64,000 bases of DNA from Antilocapra americana (lineage: Eukaryota > Chordata > Mammalia > Artiodactyla > Antilocapridae). A program made the translations under genes and the position numbers. The stretch lies in NCBI GenBank assembly GCA_007570785.1, contig ML660201.1, forward strand, positions 50,304,401 to 50,368,400, given 5' to 3'. The notes beneath the pieces were generated by a model that made no database searches, had not been told where the DNA came from, and was given only the letters and a program-made list of their open reading frames with translations. Every line of letters begins with the position of its first letter. Within the stretch, counting starts at the first letter, position 1. This document shows positions 10,461 to 20,644 of this stretch, piece by piece.

Positions 10461-12287
10461 GAGAATTTTAAGCCACACCCCAGACCAAGTGACCTAGAAT
10501 ATCCATTTTCAGCAAAATCCTTGGTAGACTGAGATGCCCAGGAAAGTCCGAGATACATGAGCATGGAGAATTTCATACTGGACAGAGAGTCTCACCACCT
10601 GGACTTGAACCCACCTCTGCCATGAAGTCATTCTAAGTTGCGGGGCCTGTTCAGGTATCGTCTAAAAGTACTCTGAGCCAGGACATTGAGTTAGACAGGT
10701 TCCGAGGCTAATTATAACCTTGGAACCTTAATATTTTATGATTTGATGACTAAAGTACTGATGCTGGAGCTGCAGGCAGCAGCAGTTTGGTGACTGGGTG
10801 GGATGTGCTGCAGGGGGGGCTTCCTGGCACCCCTCAAGTCCCATCACTAAGGTGACCGCCAACTCTGCCTAGCCATGAGGTCAGCCTGGTCCATTGTTTG
10901 GGATTGTAAGAAACCAGTGTCTTCCAGGAAGGCTGGGCTAGAGCTATAATGGACCCTAGCTGTTGCACCTGAACCAATGAAATAGTTGTCCACTATCCCA
11001 ACTGATTTCCTCCCATGCTGCAGGCAAGGGGAAGAAGGTAGAGTCCTCCTTACTTCTCTGACCAAAATTATGTGAACACAGAGGCTGCTTCTTGGTGGAC
11101 AGAGTTGCATGGAAACCCTCAGGGTGTTGAGCCACCAACTGGCCCAAGTCAGCCCCACTGGAGTCCAGCCTGATGTTCCACTCACCATGAGCTAAGGGCT
11201 TGCTGCCCCTCCAAGAATAGCCGGCTTTTCCCACAGCTTCTCAGGATGCAACACATCCTGCCACCTTGACCCAGGCCTGAGAGACCCTCCCTCAACTATG
11301 CCCAGAGAGGTCCACTTGGCCCACCGGAGCCCACCCTACTCCTGGTCCTTAATGAAGATAAATTTTCCCTGTCATTACTGAAGCACACACGCAAAGCTGA
11401 GTTTAAATATAACATTCTGGGTCAGAATGTTAGAGCTGGCCTACTTCATCCTTTTTGTCTATCTCAGGCCCCAAATTAAAAGAGAGGAATTTCTCCCTGT
11501 TTCACTTGCTCTAAGAGCTTGGTTGGAAACTCGGGGCGGGGAGGGGGTGTTGGGAAGGGGAGGTGTCTGGAAGCTCTGTGCTATGGTTAGCCAGGTGAGG
11601 GCAAGGAGGCTACTGCCAAGACTGACTTGGTGCCAGGGGCAGTGCTGATCCCATGGGGGTCCCCGGCTCCCTGAGAAGGGCAGAAGCTGGGAAAGGCCCC
11701 TGCCTGGGGCAAGAGGACTGCCCAGTGGTGCCAGGGACAGAATCTTCAGCAGGGGTACCAGAGCTGGGGCAGGTGTCCCATGGGCTCTGAGAGACCATGC
11801 CGCTCAAGGCCAGGGGAAGCCAGCCCTCCACCTGGAGCCCCCAGTGACAGATGGCCTGGGGGAGAGGACCCTGCCCTGGACCTGGGTGGATGCCATGAAG
11901 TCTTCCACATGAACGGAGGCACAGGCATGGGTATGTGGCAAATAGTCTAGCCAAAGCTTGAACTCAGGGGTAGGAGAGCCAGAGCAACTTGGCCAGGCCC
12001 TTCAAGTCTAGCTCCCAGCACTGAATGCCAAGTTAAAAGCTTTGGATGGAGTTGTAAACTGCTGAAGAAAGCTGAAACCACCGTGGTGGGGGCACCCTTA
12101 TTTAAACGCACCCTGGATGACTCTTGCCTGAAAGAAGTGAGCACTGTCGGTGTTCTCCTCTGCACCCAGTGGCGTTCTACATGATGCCTCCAAGGCCTCC
12201 TGGCTGACTCCTTAAATGACTCGTGAGGTAGGAGTTAGTAGCCTCTGCAATGGAGCTATGAAAGGTGCTATCACTGGCCCACATTCT
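10461..12287. other. Long unassigned unique stretch
   Basis: About 1.8 kb, GC-rich around 11520-11900. Open frames of about 110 codons exist on the minus strand (10847-11188, 11610-11954) but overlap each other in competing frames and have no splice or codon signal. A weak MIR-like piece may lie at 10590-10640. Nothing else supportable. Confidence 0.4.
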
Positions 12288-12590
12288 TTTTTTTTTTTTT
12301 AGCTTGGGTATAATATTTTTCAAATAATTAAATTTTTATTGAAGGATAATTGCTTTACAGATTTTTGTTGTTTTCTGTCAAACCTCAACATGAATCAGCC
12401 ATAGATATACATATATCCCCTCCCTTTTGAACACCCCTCCCATCTCCCTTCCCACCCCACCTCTCTAGGTTGATACAGAACCCCTGTTTGAGTTACCTGA
12501 GCCACACAGCAAATTCCCGATGGATATCTATTTTACATACGGTACTGTAAGTTTCCACCTTACTCTTTCCATACATCTTGAGCTTGCCCT
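12288..12590 (-). mobile_element. Ruminant L1 3' end, antisense
   Basis: Starts with the T-run that is the reversed poly(A) (12288-12300), then 'attgaaggataattgcttta', 'ctgtcaaacctcaacatgaa', 'cagccatagatatacatata', 'ccccatctcccttcccaccc'-type and 'gttacctgagccacacagca'. This is the standard 3' end of young ruminant L1; 5'-truncated. Confidence 0.93.
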
Positions 12591-12611
12591 GGATTCATGC
12601 CTTTTGTTAAC

Positions 12612-12960
12612 TGCCTTTGCAATTACTCTCATTTAAGAAGTGCAGTCAAGTCCCTTGCCCTGGGGCTTTACCTCTGGCCACGTGACTTGCTTTGGCCAAT
12701 GGACTGAGGGGTGCCAGCTGGAATCTAGACCTTAAAAGCTTTTGCAGGCTTCTATCTGCCCCTGTGGGCCTCTGCTATCACCAAGAGAAGAACATTCCCT
12801 TCAATGCATTTGCTGGCTCCAGGCAGAGGCTCAGACACAAATGGAGCCAGCTTGGATCGGCCAACTCCTGGACCACCTACAGACTTGTGAGCTAAAGAAG
12901 TGCTTATTATTGTATCTGCCTGAGGTATTGGGGTTGTTTGTTACATAGCATTACTCTGGC
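12612..12960 (+). mobile_element. MLT1-type (MaLR) solo LTR
   Basis: Sense LTR: 'acgtgacttgctttggccaat' (with a CCAAT box), 'cttaaaagcttttgcaggct', 'tcaccaagagaagaacattcc', 'gagctaaagaagtgcttatt', 'ttggggttgtttgttacata'. The last is the MLT1 3' signature. No internal region follows, so it looks like a solo LTR. Confidence 0.75.
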
Positions 12961-13065
12961 CATGTGTCACTGAAACACTGGGATAATAACAGACCCTATC
13001 TCTCGGAGCTGTAGTGAGGATTCAATAAAAATAATCCACCTAAAGCTCTTAGACAAGAATTTCAG
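12961..13065 (+). mobile_element. MIR SINE fragment
   Basis: Sense MIR 3' half: 'actgggataataacagacc', 'gctgtagtgaggattcaata', 'cacctaaagctcttagaca'. Confidence 0.75.
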
Positions 13066-13382
13066 TCTGGGAAAATGAAAATTTCTGGAGATGGATGATG
13101 GTAATGCTTGAACAACTCTGGTTGAACATGCTTGAACTGCATGGGTCCACTTATACATGTATTTCTTTTAATAAATATAGTACTATGTCTATGATCAGCA
13201 GTTGGTTGAATCTGTAGATGTGGAACACAGATAAGGTGGGTTGATATGGATTTTGGTATTCAAGGTAGGTCTTGTAGCCAGTCCCCCATGGATATCTACG
13301 GATGAATGTATACTTAATGCCACTGAACTGCACACTTAAACATGATTAATATGGTAAATCTGACATTATATATATCTTACCA
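13066..13382 (+). mobile_element. L1M 3' end, left part, carrying a Tigger-like insertion
   Basis: L1M 3' UTR order before the Bov-B: 'ctgggaaaatgaaaatttct', 'ggagatggatgatggtaatg' up to about 13111, then resuming at about 13302 with 'tacttaatgccactgaactg' and 'atggtaaatctgacattat'. The gap between the two is filled by the Tigger-like element. The L1 resumes again at 13806. Confidence 0.8.
13112..13301. mobile_element. TcMar-Tigger-like DNA transposon remnant inside L1M
   Basis: 'ttgaactgcatgggtccact' followed by 'tttaataaatatagtactat' and 'gcagttggttgaatctgtag' resemble the terminal sequence of Tigger-type (MER2-related) elements. Identification is by eye. Its position in the middle of an otherwise colinear L1 end supports its being an insertion. 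Confidence 0.6.
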
Positions 13383-13805
13383 TGGATGTATGGATGTGAG
13401 AGTTGGACCGTAAAGAAGACTGAGCACCCAGGAACTCATGCTTTTGAACTGTGGTGTTGGAGAAGACTCTTGAGAGTCCCTTGGACTGCAAGGGGATCCA
13501 ACCAGTCAATGCTAAAGGAAATCAACCCTGAATATTCATTGGAAGGACTGATGTTGAAGCTGAAGCTCTAATACCTTGGCCACCTGATGCAAAGAGCTGA
13601 CTCATTGGAAAGGACCCTGATGCTGGGAAAGGTTGAGGGCAGGGGAAGGGAGTGGCAGAGGATAAAACAGTTGGATGGCATCACCAACTCAATGGACATG
13701 AGTTTGAGCAAACTCCAGGAGATGGTGAAGGACAGGGAAGTCTGGCATGCTGCATCCATGGGGTTGCAAAGAATCGGACACAACTTAGCGACTGAACAAC
13801 AACAA
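13383..13805 (+). mobile_element. Bov-B LINE 3' end inside L1M
   Basis: The 5'-truncated Bov-B begins in the C-terminal coding part (a Tyr-Gly-Cys-Glu-Ser-Trp-Thr-Val-Lys-Lys stretch) and ends 'aacttagcgactgaacaacaac'. It is flanked by 9-base duplications ATCTTACCA at 13374-13382 and 13806-13814. An in-frame stop breaks the reading frame near 13569, so it makes no product. Confidence 0.96.
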
Positions 13806-13850
13806 ATCTTACCACAGTTAAAAAACAAAAAAAACATTTAGTCCCTTCCA
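13806..13850 (+). mobile_element. L1M 3' end, terminal part
   Basis: The L1M resumes after the Bov-B with 'accacagttaaaaaac' and an A-rich tail, the usual L1M terminus. Confidence 0.75.
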
Positions 13851-14084
13851 CATAGGAAATGCCTGATAAATGTTAGCAATTATTAGAAGGCAAGAGGAGG
13901 TGTGTGGTGGAACTGCATACTCTAACCACAGTGCAAGGAAGATTAATGAAGCCCCCAGGGAAATGGCTCTGGAGTGACTGGCCTCTCTGGTCACATCTTA
14001 AAGGAAGAGGCATAAACTCATTCATACTAACAGGCTGAAGGGGCATTTGCAGTGGTCATGTGATAAGGAGAACGCCGTCAGAGC
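13851..14084. other. Unassigned sequence
   Basis: No gene or repeat recognised. Confidence 0.3.
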
Positions 14085-14230
14085 TGGAAAACTGTTGGGC
14101 AGTGTCTAACTCAGTCCTCTCGTTGGGAGAAGGCAAGACTCAGAGAGGCAACTCTGAGGTCACTCAGGAACTCGGTGGAATCTGGATGTCTTGACTCCAA
14201 GTCCAGTGCTCTTTCTGTTCTGCCACAGAC
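14085..14230 (-). mobile_element. MIR SINE, antisense
   Basis: 'agaaggcaagactcagagag', 'gaggtcactcaggaactcgg', 'tgactccaagtccagtgctc' follow the antisense MIR order. Confidence 0.8.
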
Positions 14231-14769
14231 AGGGACACAATAAGACTTCATCTGACTACTAACTGTGCACTCTCAGGCACCTGCACACAGGATCTGGGGC
14301 TTCCCGGTACATCTTAAAGCACAAAGACAAGACACGCACAGGGCAAGTCCTACCTTTGGGTTCCTTTAACATGTGGTAAGGAGATAATATTTTTTCCCTC
14401 TCTGGTTTATTTTTTTAATTAAGCCAAATATATTTCTGCTTCGGAGATTTACTCCAGTTTTGGACAGGGTTAATTAAAAGAAAATATATATATATTAAAA
14501 GGCCAATTTGATTACTGCTACACATTAGTAATGTGATGAATAATTGATTGAATGTCTATGTTAATTGCTTCCTGAATCAGTGATTCTGCTACTGAATACT
14601 CAAGAGCTGTTGCTATTTTGAAATTAGTAATAATTTCACTGCACTGGGATGGCAAAATGTGCCATATGAGTGTCCTCCTGGGTTTAAACCTACCTCTGCT
14701 TCCTTCACTCTCTTCATCCTGACTTCTCCCCATTTCTTCCCTGTGTCCCAGCCTACGACCCACTCCAGA
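14231..14769. other. Unassigned AT-rich sequence
   Basis: AT-rich between 14380 and 14660 with a short TA run at about 14485-14497. No gene seen. The homogeneous AT-rich block could be conserved noncoding or old LINE DNA; I cannot decide. Confidence 0.35.
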
Positions 14770-14934
14770 GACCAGCGGTTCTCAAGCGTTGGTCTACATC
14801 AGAGTCCCAGGGGAGCTTGTTGAAACATATATTCCCACCCTCCAAGGTTTGACCTAGCAAACCTGGGAATCTCTACTGTTAACCAGCATTTCAGAGGTAG
14901 GGTTGGGGGTTTGCTTTTGAAAAGCGCTGGCTGG
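14770..14934 (+). mobile_element. MER5A/MER20-type hAT-Charlie remnant
   Basis: Starts 'agcggttctcaagcgttggt', then 'catcagagtcccaggggagc', matching the terminal repeat and subterminal sequence of MER5A/MER20 non-autonomous hAT elements. It is broken by the CHR-2 at 14935; a short remainder follows at 15276. Confidence 0.7.
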
Positions 14935-15275
14935 ACTTCCCTGGTGGTACAGTGGATAAGAATCCAGCTGCCACTGCAGGGAACACGGGTTTGATCTCTG
15001 GTCCGAGAAGACCCCACAAGCCACAGCACAGCTAAGCTGCCGCTCTACAACCACTGAGCCCGCGAGCCACAGCTACCGAAGCCCGCCCACCTGGAGCCCG
15101 CACGCTGCAACAAGAGGCCACCAAGATGAGAAGCCCACACTCTGCAGCTAGAGAGTAGCCCCTGGTCTCGCAGCTAGAGGAAGCCCGCATGCAGCAATGA
15201 CGACTCAGCACAGCCAAAAATATAAATAAATAAATAGCAGTGTGTACATGTCAAAATAAATTAAAAAAAAAAAAA
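14935..15275 (+). mobile_element. CHR-2 type SINE, long form
   Basis: tRNA-Glu head 'acttccctggtggtacagtgg' and B box 'gggtttgatctctgg', then the long body 'ccacaagccacagcacagct', 'ctgcaacaagaggccaccaa' and a poly(A) tail. Target duplications of 16 bases with one difference: GAAAAGCGCTGGCTGG at 14919-14934 and GAAAAGAGCTGGCTGG at 15276-15291. Confidence 0.96.
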
Positions 15276-15419
15276 GAAAAGAGCTGGCTGGGGTAGAGAC
15301 GCACCGTGAGGGGCCATGCTCCAAACTAACAGCAACGGCTTCCTAGCACTGGGTTTCAACTCTCGGCTGCTTTGCTGTTGGATCTCCCTCTAGCCCAACT
15401 TGTCTAAAATAAATCTGTG

Positions 15420-15555
15420 GGCGTTCCCTGGTGGCCTAGTGGTTACAATTCCAGGCTTTCACTGCCATGGCCTGGGGTTCAATCCCTGGTTGGGGGACTG
15501 AGATCCAGCAAGCTGAGTGGGGCAGCCAAAGAAATAAATAAAACAAAAATAAAAT
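15420..15555 (+). mobile_element. CHR-2 SINE, short form
   Basis: 'gttccctggtggcctagtgg', B box 'gggttcaatccctgg', 'actgagatccagcaagctga', then an A-rich tail to about 15553. Second CHR-2 within 150 bases of the previous one. Confidence 0.94.
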
Positions 15556-16480
15556 GAATTTGCGATTGTCCTCCCACAACCTGCTTTTCCTCGGTGAACC
15601 GCTCAGCAAATATGGGCTCTGCCCAGACCTACCTAGCCAAGCTCAGAAGCCTCTTCTGTTCTTATCAGCCCTTCCCCCAACATCCCTGCAGCAGCCAGAC
15701 CCTGCCTCTTGCTTCCCATTTCAAATCTCACTGAAATATTCTTTTCTGCAACTTTAGAAGCGGGTTTACAAGAGTCCTTTTTGTTTTCCAAATGGTCTTT
15801 GTCTTGCCCCTCCGTTTCATAGATGCAGTATTTACCTCTCCAAGATGTTAACTACAGTGGTTCCTGACAGTTATCTTCTGCTTCCTGCATCATCTCTATA
15901 CTGCCTCTTGGTTTCTTTTGTCTCTGCTTTGGCTCCTGCTTCCTTCAGATGCCTGCTGAGCCTGGAGGTCTATTTCCATTTAGGGGAGAAGTACAAAGAG
16001 CTGATAGGGAGCTCTGCGGGGTGGGGGTGATCAGTGGAGGGTGGGCTCCACTGACGGTGGGCTGTGCACTGAGAGACCCTGACATGACAGCGTCTCGGGC
16101 TGTTTCTTTAGGGGCTACCGAGTTTCCTGAGAGCAGAAGCACACATTCTTCTGCCTGGCTATGGGCATTCTCAGAGCAAACTAGGCCAGGGGTTTTCCCC
16201 AAATAGACCTTTTCTTCTACTGACTTAGCACGCCCTTCTAATACGGCCTCTAACACCACTCCCAGCCAGAGCTCACTTCCAGCCCAACACACTTCCCACT
16301 GGTGCTCCCTGAGACTGCAGGGCTCCAGCCACCATGGCGTCAGCTCTTCCTCCCCTCCAGGCCGTGGTAGACACCTACTTAAGGGCCCAACTCGCATGCT
16401 CCAGCTCTGGGCAGCCTTCCCACCACCCCGGACAGCCCTGCGGCCTCTTCTGAGTCTCATGCATCCAGCCAGGTGGCCAG
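15556..16480. other. Unassigned sequence under a long antisense open frame
   Basis: Part of a minus-strand frame of 299 codons (15945-16844) lies here. I see no domain, no splice-phase support and a MIR-like segment inside the frame, so I do not call it a gene. Confidence 0.4.
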
Positions 16481-16680
16481 TCTGGAACCGGACTGCCGGA
16501 TTCAGGGTCTGGGGCCTGGCAAGTGCTGGCACCTCTGGACCTAGTCTCTGCCCTGCAAAAGGGGCATGACAGCTGCCTCTCCCCCAGGAGGGCAAGAGGA
16601 GGGGCTGTTTGGGGAACCCAGCACCATGCCTGGCACAGAGCATGCCTGGGAAACGCCAGCTCTTCCAGTCACTGCTGTTA
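16481..16680 (+). mobile_element. Possible MIR SINE
   Basis: 'ggacctagtctctgccctgc', 'aaaaggggcatgacagctgc' and 'caccatgcctggcacagagc' follow sense MIR order but with large interruptions. Confidence 0.5.
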
Positions 16681-17079
16681 ACATTTTGACTTTGAGCTGA
16701 GCATGCGACCAGCTTGCACTGTTCCCTGAGAGGAAAAGGTCCTCCTGTGCTGGAGAGATGGTGGACACAGCCTGGTGGGGACGGAGTCTGGGGGTAGTCT
16801 GCTGTTTTCATCTCTAGGGATGAGGAAGGAGAGAGACCATACATATCATAGGGATCAGGGCTTCAGGGAGACCCTTGGAAGCACCAAGCAGGAGCCAGAT
16901 CACTTTCTTTCCTTTGAATAGGATTCTGTTTACCTACAGCCCACAGATACACGGAATACAGGTGAAAGTTCCCTGAAGGAGGCCTCATTCCATGCTCTCT
17001 ATGTTCTTATTAACTGAGAACACAGAAAGAAAAACAACTGAAAATACTTCGCTTCAACTTATTGTTAAAAACGTCACTG
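16681..17079. other. Unassigned sequence
   Basis: No gene or repeat recognised. Confidence 0.3.
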
Positions 17080-17168
17080 ATTGTCAGAGCTAAAGATCCC
17101 TTGCAGGGTAACTGAGAAGGTGAGGAAAACAAGGCCAAGAGAGGCCAATGGGCTCGTCCAAGGTCATA
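17080..17168 (-). mobile_element. MIR SINE, antisense, interrupted by Bov-tA
   Basis: 'gtgaggaaaacaaggccaag' and 'gggctcgtccaaggtcatac' are the antisense MIR core; similar sequence ('ggtcacagagcgaggc') resumes after the SINE at about 17400. Confidence 0.75.
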
Positions 17169-17399
17169 CAGGAGGCTTCCCTGGTGGCTCAGATGGTAAA
17201 GAATCTGCCTGCAATGCAGGAGAACCTGGGTTTGATCCCTGGGTCAAGAAGATCCCCTGGAGAAGGGAATGGCTACCCACTGCAGTATTCTTGCCTTGAT
17301 AATCCCATGGACGGAGGAGCCTGGTGGGCTACAGTTCATGGGGCTGCAAAGAGTCCGACACGACTGAGCAACTAACACTGTCGCTGTCTTTCACTTTCA
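17169..17399 (+). mobile_element. Bov-tA SINE, complete
   Basis: Full sense Bov-tA: tRNA-Glu head with A box 'tggctcagatgg' and B box 'gggtttgatccctgg', then BovA 'gaagatcccctggagaaggg' to 'gagtccgacacgactgagca'. Retains the features of an internal Pol III promoter. Confidence 0.96.
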
Positions 17400-17662
17400 G
17401 GGTCACAGAGCGAGGCGTGCAGCGGTGAGAGAAGAGCCTGGGTTCCCAAATGCCAGACCCACAGCAACCCTGGCGTCCTCACTTCCCTGCCTCCCACCTC
17501 TCCCTCCAACAGTGGTTACCACTGTCTCTGTAGGCTTTCATAACTGAGCCCCCTCCCTGCCCCCAGGTCCTCTCCAGCCTGCCCTAGGAAGAGAGAAGGT
17601 TAGGAGGTGAACCATCCCTAGATTTACTCCCAAAGAGATGATAGAGGGAAGGTGGAGTTTGT
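17400..17662. other. Unassigned C-rich sequence
   Basis: Contains the presumed right half of the interrupted MIR (17400-17440); otherwise nothing recognised. Confidence 0.35.
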
Positions 17663-17885
17663 TTCCTTGGGTTTCCCAGGAGGCGCAAGTGGTAAAGAAC
17701 CCACCTGCCAGTGCAGGACACATAAGGGATATGGGTTCAGTCCCTGGGTTGGGAGGATCCCCTGGAGGAAGGCATGGCAACCCACTCTAGAATTCTTGCC
17801 TGGAGAATCCCATGGACAGAGCAGCCTGGCAAGCTGCAGTCCCTAAGGTTGCAAAGAGTCAGACATGACTGAAGCAACCTAGCAT
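17663..17885 (+). mobile_element. Bov-tA SINE, diverged
   Basis: 'gtttcccaggaggcgcaagt', 'gggttcagtccctgggttgg', 'ggagaatcccatggacagag', ending 'gagtcagacatgactgaagc'. More mutated than the copy 270 bases upstream, so probably older. Confidence 0.94.
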
Positions 17886-18089
17886 GCAAAGGCTTGCAAG
17901 GAGTTTGTGTGTTTGCTTTATTTTAAAAGTGCTCTACTGGTATTAAAGCACTTGTTTTTGTTTTTATTTAACTGGTGGACAAAGACTTACAGATGGGTGC
18001 AAAAAGAAATCCTTTTTTTCGCAACCTAGAACTCATTGTTCAGTATGAGTTTTGACACAGATAAGAAGGAATACTTTTTTTTTTAAGGG
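17886..18089. other. Unassigned AT-rich sequence
   Basis: Includes poly(T) at 18074-18084 directly before the next SINE. No gene. Confidence 0.3.
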
Positions 18090-18295
18090 TGCATATTGGA
18101 GCTTCCTTGGTGGTCTGGCAGTTAAGAATCCACCTTGTAATGCAGGGGACATGGTTTGATCCTGGTTGGGGAACTAAGATCCCACATGCCGCAGGACAGC
18201 TAAGCTCAGGTGCCACAACGACAGATCATGCGTGATGCAACAAAGAGCTGGTATGCTGCAACTAAGACCCAACGCAGCCAAGTAAAAACACAAAT
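18090..18295 (+). mobile_element. CHR-2 SINE
   Basis: 'gcttccttggtggtctggca', 'ttgatcctggttggggaact', 'aagatcccacatgccgcagg' then the body with 'gctgcaactaagacccaacg'. Confidence 0.92.
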
Positions 18296-18645
18296 CTTAA
18301 CCAACAAGTTAAACAATGAAAAGTGCCATATTAAGAAAAGATGCACTACACGTAACCAACCTTGGTATACAGCATCTCTCCACTGGATATTGGAAGCAGC
18401 CACAGAACGTAACAGGTGGCCATAATCTAGCTCATCACTGAGTTATTTAAAACAAAAAATTACAAGCCCCCTTGTCGCCCAGCAACACTGAAATCAGAGT
18501 AGATGGACTCAACGTTCTAGGATGTGGTGGTTTAGAATCACAGTTGTAACGTCCACAGCAGAGGGGCATTTGCACCTGACTCCCTAGGTACCTCTTACTA
18601 GGTACTCCATGCTCTGGCTGCAGAACACCATCCCTCCCCCAACCC
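18296..18645. other. Unassigned sequence
   Basis: No gene or repeat recognised. Confidence 0.3.
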
Positions 18646-18730
18646 AACTCTGCGGAGTCCGCTCCATTATCATCCCCACTTGACAGATGAGAACACTGAG
18701 AGATGAATTGGAGAAAAACAACTGGTCACA
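18646..18730 (-). mobile_element. MIR SINE fragment, antisense
   Basis: 'tatcatccccacttgacaga' and 'tgagaacactgagagatgaa' are the antisense MIR core. Confidence 0.75.
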
Positions 18731-18884
18731 CTTCATAATTCTATCTGTATAATAATAGAATAAGGAAAAGGCCAGAGGGAAATGCAAAATACAATCGTGG
18801 TCATATTTTTTCTTCTATTTAAAAAATTTCTATAATGTTGATTTATTACCTCAGTGTGGGATCACAGAAAACCATCAGACAGGC

Positions 18885-18970
18885 CCAATCCAAACCCCAG
18901 TCATGGGACTTGCCCATTGTGTGGCCTCCAATGAGTCAGTCTGGGGCTGTACCTCAATTTCCCATTTGAG
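18885..18970 (+). mobile_element. MIR SINE fragment
   Basis: 'tgtgtggcctccaatgagtc' and 'ggggctgtacctcaatttcc' match the sense MIR core. Confidence 0.6.
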
Positions 18971-19246
18971 ATATGAGTGAAATTTGGGGGTGATTTATAT
19001 TTTCTTTTTTCCCTTATCTCTAATCTCAAACTGGCCTTTAGTTTCACTGCACCTATACTACTTGCATAACAAAGAGAAAAGATATTTAAAAAGAATATCT
19101 ACTTTTATGATGTTCCAAAGATTAAATTAGGTCATACGCATAAGGAACCTGAAAAAACTTATGACATTCATTTAAAAACAATAAATAGGTCTCAGCAGGG
19201 TAGGGTAGGGTTGCCATATTTATCCCAAGAGTTAACATGTTCATTT
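18971..19246. other. Unassigned AT-rich sequence
   Basis: No gene. The right end (19234-19246) is the left target duplication of the next SINE. Confidence 0.3.
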
Positions 19247-19456
19247 CAGCGCTTCCCTGGTGGCTCAGCCATAAAGAACCCATCTGCAATGCAGGAGACG
19301 TGCGCTTGATTCCTGGGTCAGCAAGATCCCTTGGAGGAGGCCACCGCAACCCACTCCAGTATTCTTGCCTGGAAATCCCCATGGATAGAGGAGCTTGGCG
19401 GGCTACGGTTCATGGAGTCACAACGTGTTGGACACGACTGAAGTGACTAAGCATGC
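19247..19456 (+). mobile_element. Bov-tA SINE
   Basis: Full sense copy from 'gcgcttccctggtggctcag' to 'ggacacgactgaagtgact'. Target duplications differ by one base: AACATGTTCATTT (19234-19246) and AACATATTCATTT (19457-19469). Confidence 0.97.
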
Positions 19457-19604
19457 AACATATTCATTTTATTGTGTGTTTGGCAAAAGATATGCCTGGT
19501 ACCTCAAACCAGTGGTTCATATATGTTACTGCTTAGGAGAAATCTAAGTTTAAAAAAAAAAAAAACCCACGATTTAAAGAAACACATGGATTGGGGGAGA
19601 AGTT

Positions 19605-19772
19605 CCTGGGCTCTTGCTGCTCAAAGCATGGTCCTCAGGCCAGCAGCACCATCAGTTGGGAGCTTGAGAGAAAATCCAGGTGCTCAGAACAAACCCACCG
19701 AATCAGAATCTGCATTTAACAAGATCCCCAGGAGTATCATACGCACATTAGAGCTTGAGAAGCACTGAGCTG
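19605..19772 (-). mobile_element. MER5A hAT-Charlie element
   Basis: 'tgctcaaagcatggtcctca', 'ggccagcagcaccatcagtt', 'accgaatcagaatctgcatt' and the end 'gcttgagaagcactg' give nearly the whole MER5A with both terminal repeats recognisable. Non-autonomous, encodes nothing. Confidence 0.85.
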
Positions 19773-19864
19773 AGTGAAAAATGTGTCAAAGCCACCAAGT
19801 TGCCACAGGAAACTCTGAGATAGGCCTCCATGCCCCAGACACCAGCCCAGCCTCTCCAATTTCT

Positions 19865-19990
19865 TAGTCAGTCTCTCCATTTTATGCACAGTGACGGGGC
19901 TCAGAGAGGAAAGGCGCCTTGCCCGACGTCACCCAGCAAGACGGGAGCAAAGCTGGCCTAGGATCTCAGACTTCTGGTGTCTCGGGCCCC
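19865..19990 (-). mobile_element. MIR SINE, antisense
   Basis: 'acggggctcagagaggaaag', 'gcgccttgcccgacgtcacc', 'cagcaagacgggagcaaagc' follow the antisense MIR core. Confidence 0.8.
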
Positions 19991-20534
19991 AGCCTTAGTT
20001 TCCAAGGCACGCCCAGGGGAACAGAGGGCTCTCGAAACCCATGGCTGGGCCAGAGCCAACCCGGAGTCCCCAGCGGCCCAGGCGTGCTCATTAATCCCTG
20101 ACCTTGGAATGGGATGCTTTCCTGAGAGGAACAGTCAGTGCCTTTGGGGACAGCAGAGCCCCTGGGACGGGGAATCCGAGAGAGCCCGCGGTTGCAGAAT
20201 GCAGACTGTGTCCTGCCAGCTTGCAAAAGAACAGTCTCTCCTGGCAAGCTCATGGGGACGCATTCCCAGCGGCGCGGCAGGGACGAGCAGGGTTACCAGG
20301 GAGCCCGGGCTCTCCCTGGGGTGGCTGGCGTGGACCCAGGGCACTGTGCCACCGGGCAAGAGCAGCAGTGGGGCCCATCGCTGTCACTGATGAGCGTTCT
20401 GGTTTTCAACCATCCACTTCGTGTTCAGAAAACACTTATTCAAATACCTCTTCCATTCTCACTCTGTCCCATGCTCTTTGCCTTGAACTCTGGGCTGTGA
20501 CACAATTCCAGAATCTCACAGAACCCAAGTCTCT
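19991..20534. other. GC-rich unique block with clustered CpGs
   Basis: About 20 CpGs by eye between 19990 and 20400, denser than the surrounding DNA but probably below CpG-island thresholds. Three overlapping frames of 120-145 codons are open, as expected in GC-rich DNA. No exon structure recognised. Confidence 0.45.
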
Positions 20535-20644
20535 CTTCTGACATCAGTAGCCATGCAGTCTGGGGCAAAGGGCTCAGCATGTGTGAGCCTCAGTTTCTGC
20601 TTCCAGGAAATGGGTATGGTGACACACCTACCAGAATGGTTAAA
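20535..20644 (+). mobile_element. MIR SINE
   Basis: 'tctggggcaaagggctcagc', 'tgagcctcagtttctgcttc' and 'caggaaatgggtatggtgac' match sense MIR. Confidence 0.7.

Noticed and set aside
13383..13805. Functional Bov-B reverse transcriptase
   Set aside because: Only the C-terminal end is present, and it carries stops; all Bov-B copies here are 5'-truncated.
15945..16844. 299-codon minus-strand ORF
   Set aside because: Longest frame apart from the minisatellite, but it has no domain I recognise, overlaps other open frames and includes a MIR-like segment in antisense. Low stop density in GC-rich DNA explains it.
17169..17399. Possible tRNA gene in SINE head
   Set aside because: A and B boxes belong to the tRNA-Glu-derived Bov-tA head; the rest of the cloverleaf is not maintained.
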